From: Candidatus Tantalella remota
GTDB lineage: Bacteria; Omnitrophota; Gorgyraeia; Tantalellales; Tantalellaceae
Assembly: GCA_030765685.1 (NCBI GenBank)
Contig: JAVCCB010000083.1
Location: 1-44,154 of the forward strand
Direction of reading: 5' to 3'
DNA length: 44,154 nt
The notes beneath the pieces were generated by a model. The model was given only the letters and a program-made list of their open reading frames with translations, made no database searches and was not told the DNA's origin. The position numbers and the translations under genes are program-made. Positions within the stretch are counted from its first letter, which is position 1; each line of letters opens with the position of its first letter. Below, piece by piece: positions 40,359 through 44,154 of the stretch.

Positions 40359-42385
40359 ATTGTGACCTCCTTGCTAGATTTATCGTGTAAATGCTCGTCA
40401 CATCCTTCATGCGGACAAACAAAATGTTCGCCGGGAATATACCCGTGCGTAGAACATATGGTAAATGTGGGAGACACCGTAAAATACGGCATCTTGTAGT
40501 TCTGGGCGATGGTGCGAATAAGTTTTTTGCATACCTCCACATCCTCCATCCTTTCCCCGAGAAACATGTGGAATACCGTTCCTCCCGTATAAAGCGACTG
40601 CAGCTCGTCCTGGTGATCCAGCGCCGCGAACAAGTCAGTCGTATAATCCACGGGCAGGTTTGTAGAGTTGGTATAATACGGCTCTTCTGCCCCCTGAGTA
40701 ACTATCCCGGGGAACTTCTCCCTGTCCATCTTAGCCAGGCGATAAGTGGTTCCTTCAGCGGGAGTGGCTTCCAGATTGTAGAGATGGCCCGTCTCCTCCT
40801 GAAATTCTACCATCCTGTCCCTTATATAGTTCAGAAGCTCTAGGGTAAACCTTCTCCCCTTGTCCGTGCTGATGTCCTCTTTTAAAAGATTCAGACATCC
40901 TTCGTTGACCCCCACGACACCTATTGTAGAGAAGTGATTTCCCCAATAAGTCCCGTCCCTCTTCTTTATATCATGCAGATAGTGCTTGGAATACGGGTAA
41001 AGGCCCTGTTCGGTAAATTGCTCAAGGATCTTCCTTTTGAGCTCAAGCGCTTCCTTGGATATCCTCATAAGTTCATCAAGTCCCGCGTAGAAATCATTTT
41101 TGTCGCTGGACATATACGCCAGACGCGGAATATTAAGCGTGACCACCCCAATAGACCCGGTAAGAGGGTTGGATCCGAAAAGTCCTCCGCCTCTTTTCCT
41201 CAGCTCCCTGTTATCCAGACGCAGCCGGCAGCACATACTTCTCGCGTCATCAGGATCCATATCACTGTTAACGAAGTTCGAGAAATAAGGAATCCCGTAT
41301 TTTGCTGTCATCTGCCACAATCCTTCAAGATCGGGGTTCTTCCAATCAAAGTCCTTGGTTATGTTATACGTAGGTATAGGAAAGGAGAAAATACGGCCCT
41401 TGGCATCCCCCTCTATCATCACGTCGCAAAACGCCTTGTTGATCATGTCCGCTTCGTGCTGAAAGTCCCCATACTTCTCATTCCTGATCTCTCCGCCTAC
41501 CACCACGGCGTCGTTCTTGAACGATTCCGGGATCGTAAGATCCATAGTGATATTAGTGAACGGCGTCTGAAAACCTACCCTGGTAGGAACGTTGATATTA
41601 AAGATAAACTCCTGCATGTCCTGACGCACCTGCGAGTAGTCCAGTTTATCGTAATGTACGAAGGGAGCGAGGAGCGTATCAAAGTTAGAGAACGCCTGCG
41701 CTCCCGCGGCCTCGCCCTGCAGTGTATAAAAGAAGTTCACGATCTGCCCCAGGGCAACACGGAAATGTTTTGGCGCGTTAGATTCCACTTTCCCATACGC
41801 CCCGCCGAACCCCCTCATAAGCAGATCTTTCAGATCCCATCCGCAGCAATAAACGCTTATGGATCCCAGATCATGTACGTGTAGATCCCCTTCCAGATGT
41901 CTTTCGGCTATTTCTTTGGGATAGATACGGTCGAGCCAGTATTTGTTGGATACGGCTGTGGATATAAAGTTGTTAAGGCCCTGCAGGGAATATCCCATGT
42001 TGGCATTCTCTTTAACGCGCCAATCTTTCTGCTGAATATAATTATCTACCATATTGACGGCATCGCTCAAGAGCACGTTCGTCTGGCGCAGTTTCGAGTG
42101 CTGCTCCCTGTACAGAATGTAAGTCTTGGCCGTCTTGGCATGACCGTTCTCTATCAGGATCTTTTCAACAAGATCCTGAACATTTTCCACCGTGGGAACA
42201 CGATCATCTTTATACAGGACTTCCAGAAAAGAAATGGCCTGCCGTGTTATCTCCTGTGATTTTTCTGTGTCCTCCCCGCCTACTGCTTTGGCTGCCGCGA
42301 AAATAGCGCTTTCCATTTTCTGCGGATCAAAAGATTCCAACCGTCCGTCCCTTTTCCTGATGAATTTAATGTCTGTTGAATACAT
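40355..42385 (-). CDS. nrdD: Class III anaerobic ribonucleoside-triphosphate reductase NrdD (without the glycyl-radical segment)
   Basis: A 676-residue protein. ATP-cone regulatory domain (KFIRKRDGRLESFDPQKMES) in about residues 5-95. The catalytic barrel has SVYCCGWDLKDLLMRGFGGA, NVPTRVGFQTPFTNITMDLT, ARSMCCRLRLDNRELRKRGG and GVVGVNEGCLNLL. The C-terminus has a zinc-type CSTHGY...CPHEGCDEH region and then stops, lacking the final radical-bearing loop, which is encoded by the overlapping gene. It reduces NTPs to dNTPs without oxygen. A long 5' leader of about 200 bases separates it from its promoter. Confidence 0.93.
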   Translation of the reverse strand: MYSTDIKFIRKRDGRLESFDPQKMESAIFAAAKAVGGEDTEKSQEITRQAISFLEVLYKDDRVPTVENVQDLVEKILIENGHAKTAKTYILYREQHSKLRQTNVLLSDAVNMVDNYIQQKDWRVKENANMGYSLQGLNNFISTAVSNKYWLDRIYPKEIAERHLEGDLHVHDLGSISVYCCGWDLKDLLMRGFGGAYGKVESNAPKHFRVALGQIVNFFYTLQGEAAGAQAFSNFDTLLAPFVHYDKLDYSQVRQDMQEFIFNINVPTRVGFQTPFTNITMDLTIPESFKNDAVVVGGEIRNEKYGDFQHEADMINKAFCDVMIEGDAKGRIFSFPIPTYNITKDFDWKNPDLEGLWQMTAKYGIPYFSNFVNSDMDPDDARSMCCRLRLDNRELRKRGGGLFGSNPLTGSIGVVTLNIPRLAYMSSDKNDFYAGLDELMRISKEALELKRKILEQFTEQGLYPYSKHYLHDIKKRDGTYWGNHFSTIGVVGVNEGCLNLLKEDISTDKGRRFTLELLNYIRDRMVEFQEETGHLYNLEATPAEGTTYRLAKMDREKFPGIVTQGAEEPYYTNSTNLPVDYTTDLFAALDHQDELQSLYTGGTVFHMFLGERMEDVEVCKKLIRTIAQNYKMPYFTVSPTFTICSTHGYIPGEHFVCPHEGCDEHLHDKSSKEVTI

Positions 42386-42589
42386 GTTACTTCCTTTCTT
42401 TTCCTAAGTGGTTGCTTTGTTACTTCAGTTGCTACTGCTATCTGATCGCGTGGAAAATACGATATTTTTTATTGTTGTTCTTTTGTTCTTCGCCACCGAG
42501 AGTGATCTTTTTTTTCGAATGTCTTTCTGTTCTGATAAGTTCAAATTTGCTGCGGTTTTTCAGAAGCCCCCCTTTGAAGAACCGAACAA

Positions 42590-42618
42590 AAAATACCATA
42601 TATTGAGTGCCTTGTCAA
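42590..42618 (-). promoter_or_regulatory. Promoter of the nrdD operon
   Basis: TTGACA (42618-42613), a 17-bp spacer and TATTTT (42595-42590) on the minus strand. Confidence 0.8.
42593..42608. promoter_or_regulatory. NrdR box 1
   Basis: ATACCATATATTGAGT matches the NrdR consensus acaCwAtATaTwGtgt at 13 of 16 positions. It overlaps the -10 region of the nrdD promoter. Confidence 0.75.
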
Positions 42619-42623
42619 GAAAA

Positions 42624-42639
42624 ACACAACATATAGTTA
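42624..42639. promoter_or_regulatory. NrdR box 2
   Basis: ACACAACATATAGTTA matches the NrdR consensus at 13 of 16 positions. Its start is exactly 31 bp from that of box 1, the three-turn spacing expected of NrdR pairs. It lies upstream of the -35. Confidence 0.75.
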
Positions 42640-43272
42640 GCATCAAAAAAGTTGGCTCTTTTGCCTTGACACGGCAAAATGCCGGATTTCCCACTATTTA
42701 CGCCAAAAAGCGCCCCTTTTTAACCAGGTTATTTTCTTCCAGGTTAAGTTTTTTTCAGGGGGGATTTTTTATGCGCTTCTATAAAAGCATCTATGAAAAA
42801 GAACTGTAAAATTTAGGATCCTTACCGATGAAAATACTTTCTCATCTCTGCCTCTCCGCAAAATATTGCCTAGAACACAAGCCTATGTAAAAGATCTTTG
42901 CCTATTAGGGATTCGGCGCCTTCGGGCTACTTCTATTCTACTGATCCTCGCTAACGCTCGTATCAGATTTCACTTTCGCCCTCCGGTCGGCCACCCGCAT
43001 CTTCGGTTGTTCTCGCATCCTCACCAGTTCGGATACTTCGTTGCATTAAAAGCTCAGATGCTCCCTTCTCATCCCTGCCTCTCCTTGTGAGATTTCCTCT
43101 CGGCCACAAAAGGCAGGGACACCGAGGCTGACCAAAGTAAAGCCGAAGGGGCCCCCGACTCTACGCAAGATATTGACGAGAAGAAGCGTGGAAAAACTTG
43201 TTTTTACACGTGGCGTCGAGGAAATATCAAAAACGGTCGGTTCGCTATTTTTACGGGCGGCCGATCGTTTTA
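42640..43272. other. Gene-poor, palindrome-rich region
   Basis: No convincing gene in over 600 bp. A 12-codon ORF (42771-42809, MRFYKSIYEKEL) has a strong AGGGGGG ribosome binding site but may be a gene start cut off by decay. From 42900 on there are many small imperfect palindromes. Two longer inverted repeats occur: GTGGAAAAAC/GTTTTTACAC (43188-43209) and AAAACGGTCGG/CCGATCGTTTT (43230-43240 with 43261-43271). Confidence 0.4.
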
Positions 43273-43298
43273 CATAAATTGCGCTAGCGCAATTTATG
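43273..43298. repeat. 26-bp perfect palindrome
   Basis: CATAAATTGCGC followed by TAGCGCAATTTATG is exactly self-complementary. It directly abuts the first tRNA-like direct repeat at 43297. Confidence 0.85.
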
Positions 43299-43313
43299 GC
43301 GGAGAGGCAGGGA
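43297..43313 (-). repeat. att-like direct repeat, copy 1
   Basis: Minus strand TCCCTGCCTCTCCGCCA, identical to 43627-43643 and differing at one base from the tRNA-Ser(GCT) 3' end (TCCCTCCCTCTCCGCCA). Confidence 0.6.
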
Positions 43314-43406
43314 GCGTACGCCCTGTGTTCCCATACCCCTCTTCCATTAAGGATTATAGCATTTTCTTCTCCCCAGGTATACACTTTTTGTACACCTTTT
43401 CCAGAT

Positions 43407-43496
43407 TTAATACTCAAATCCCTTCATCATCTCTCCCAGAAAGTCAGGCTTAAGATACCTATACATCCTAGTCATACTGTCAGATTTATGCCCTTT
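43407..43496 (-). pseudogene. Tyrosine recombinase C-terminal remnant
   Basis: About 29 codons reading KGHKSDSMTRMYRYLKPDFL then GEMMKGFEY, ending in TAA. This is the GHKSxxMTxxYxxL block at the end of phage-type integrases with the nucleophilic Tyr in the middle. A TGA precedes it in frame, and upstream parts of the gene are not recognisable. It sits between two identical tRNA-like repeats. Confidence 0.65.
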
Positions 43497-43626
43497 TCAT
43501 ACACCTTTAGAGCTAACAGGAGAAAACAGAGTGCATACAAAGAAAAAGCCCAAACCCTTGTTTATCAAGAACTTGAGCCTATTCTGCTTAATTTATGGGC
43601 GTTACAGAGAACACCCTTTTTATCGT

Positions 43627-43643
43627 TGGCGGAGAGGCAGGGA
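43627..43643 (-). repeat. att-like direct repeat, copy 2
   Basis: Identical to 43297-43313, 330 bp away, on the far side of the integrase remnant. Confidence 0.6.
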
Positions 43644-44053
43644 AACAATCTTGGGAAGAGAGGTAACTACCTATAAACTAACGACTTATGGCAATAACTG
43701 CTTATGGTTGAAAAAGTTAAGGTATCCAGTAGTTTACCGTAAGTTGCTGTAGCTTTCTGCAAGCTGGGTGTTCGATGAGCACGTTTTGGGCACACAGTTG
43801 TAACACTCAGAGAATTAGGTATTGTGTCCTCGAAACTATGCGAAACCTCTTCAGTGCTGAAACTAAAAACCCCGTGATAATATACCCCATCACAGAAAAA
43901 CACAGTTACAAAAACATCAGCATTGTTCCCTGGTCATCATATGCGATTAAATAGGGAGATTAAATAGTGTCTGTCCCTATTTAATAAATCAAATGATTCG
44001 TCCCCTTTCTAACCTCCCCCAAGCTGCTCTTGCTAATTTGATTAGAATGGTTT
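43644..44053. other. Gap without recognisable genes
   Basis: About 410 bp. Short ORFs have no recognisable similarity. TAGTGTCTGTCCCTATTTAA near 43966 is a motif often seen beside REP-type transposase remnants, but no transposase ORF is present. Confidence 0.35.
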
Positions 44054-44154
44054 TAATTCTTATCGCCACCCTCGGTCGCGTTGAATGGCGATCGGTTTTT
44101 CTTCTTTACGTGTGAAGGCATCCGCATTTTTTAAGTCTTTTACCAGTTCATCGA
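44054..44154 (-). CDS. 3' end of an unidentified gene
   Basis: The last 32 codons and TAA stop (44056-44054) of a minus-strand frame entering from the right: DELVKDLKNADAFTRKEENR then SPFNATEGGDKN. The composition looks like the polar tail of a soluble protein. No family can be assigned from this length, and it could also be a chance frame. Confidence 0.35.

Noticed and set aside
43667..43903. 78-codon minus-strand ORF
   Set aside because: No ribosome binding site, no recognisable motif, and composition like non-coding DNA.

Overview
This window comes from a Gram-negative, largely anaerobic bacterium with mid-range GC. The Gram-negative envelope is shown by LpxD, an HldD-type heptose epimerase and a CsgG/FecR/FlgT-like surface cluster. 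Anaerobiosis is shown by class III ribonucleotide reductase (NrdD/NrdG), two rubrerythrin-type proteins, a rubredoxin-glutamate synthase fusion, polyferredoxins and a Fur/NifX/MinD-ferredoxin locus. The gene mix, including a myo-inositol-phosphate synthase operon with an archaeal-type CarS enzyme, would fit an uncultivated lineage such as Omnitrophota. That assignment is an inference, because no rRNA or other phylogenetic marker is present.

Layout. (1) 8851 down to 1, minus strand: a long iron-sulfur locus led by a Fur regulator with a consensus promoter and a Fur-type palindrome. It runs through a DUF5320-like protein, two NifX-family proteins, a ferredoxin, two MinD-family ATPases carrying ferredoxin domains, a NifU/IscU-like scaffold, a metallo-hydrolase, methyltransferases, radical SAM, TPR and DnaJ genes and a NapH-like membrane iron-sulfur protein. 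Four members are broken: a TPR frameshift, an amber codon in the radical SAM gene, a FAD oxidoreductase reduced to its two ends, and a frameshifted small cysteine-rich gene. Two members share an approximately 85-bp hairpin leader. (2) 9267-14305: two tiny genes, a C45-type hydrolase, rubredoxin-GltB plus rubrerythrin, a flavin oxidoreductase-like protein and a monooxygenase. (3) 14500-17760: a gene graveyard with EIIA, integrase, dGTPase and KefB remnants, a MEDS-domain gene between imperfect repeats, and tRNA-Ser(GCT). (4) 17937-19985, plus strand: a pyrimidine-dimer glycosylase, possibly leaderless, then a secreted protein and a FecR protein. (5) 30839 down to 19991, minus strand: a near-gapless run TrkH, TrkA, PAS protein, TadA, Ino1, CDP-alcohol phosphotransferase, CarS-like, two PlsC, GtrA, a secreted unknown, FlgT-like, CsgG. 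(6) 30967-37805: tRNA-Arg(ACG), LOG, aminotransferase IV, ferritin-like, GGDEF, HldD, LpxD, HU and tRNA-Arg(CCG). (7) 37810-44154: a two-copy tandem repeat, a broken TIGR03790-type gene, a NrdR-controlled nrdD operon with a separately encoded glycyl-radical peptide, and a repeat-rich tail with a second integrase remnant and tRNA-derived direct repeats.

How the genes work together. The first locus looks like iron-responsive iron-sulfur cluster or metal-cofactor handling. The lipid run could supply every step from lysophosphatidic acid to a phosphatidylinositol-type lipid. TadA matches the tRNA-Arg(ACG) encoded nearby, because that tRNA needs A-to-I editing. The nrdD operon carries a textbook pair of NrdR boxes around its promoter. 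At least nine broken genes lie in 44 kb, so either this genome is decaying or the assembly contains errors. Read data would separate these.
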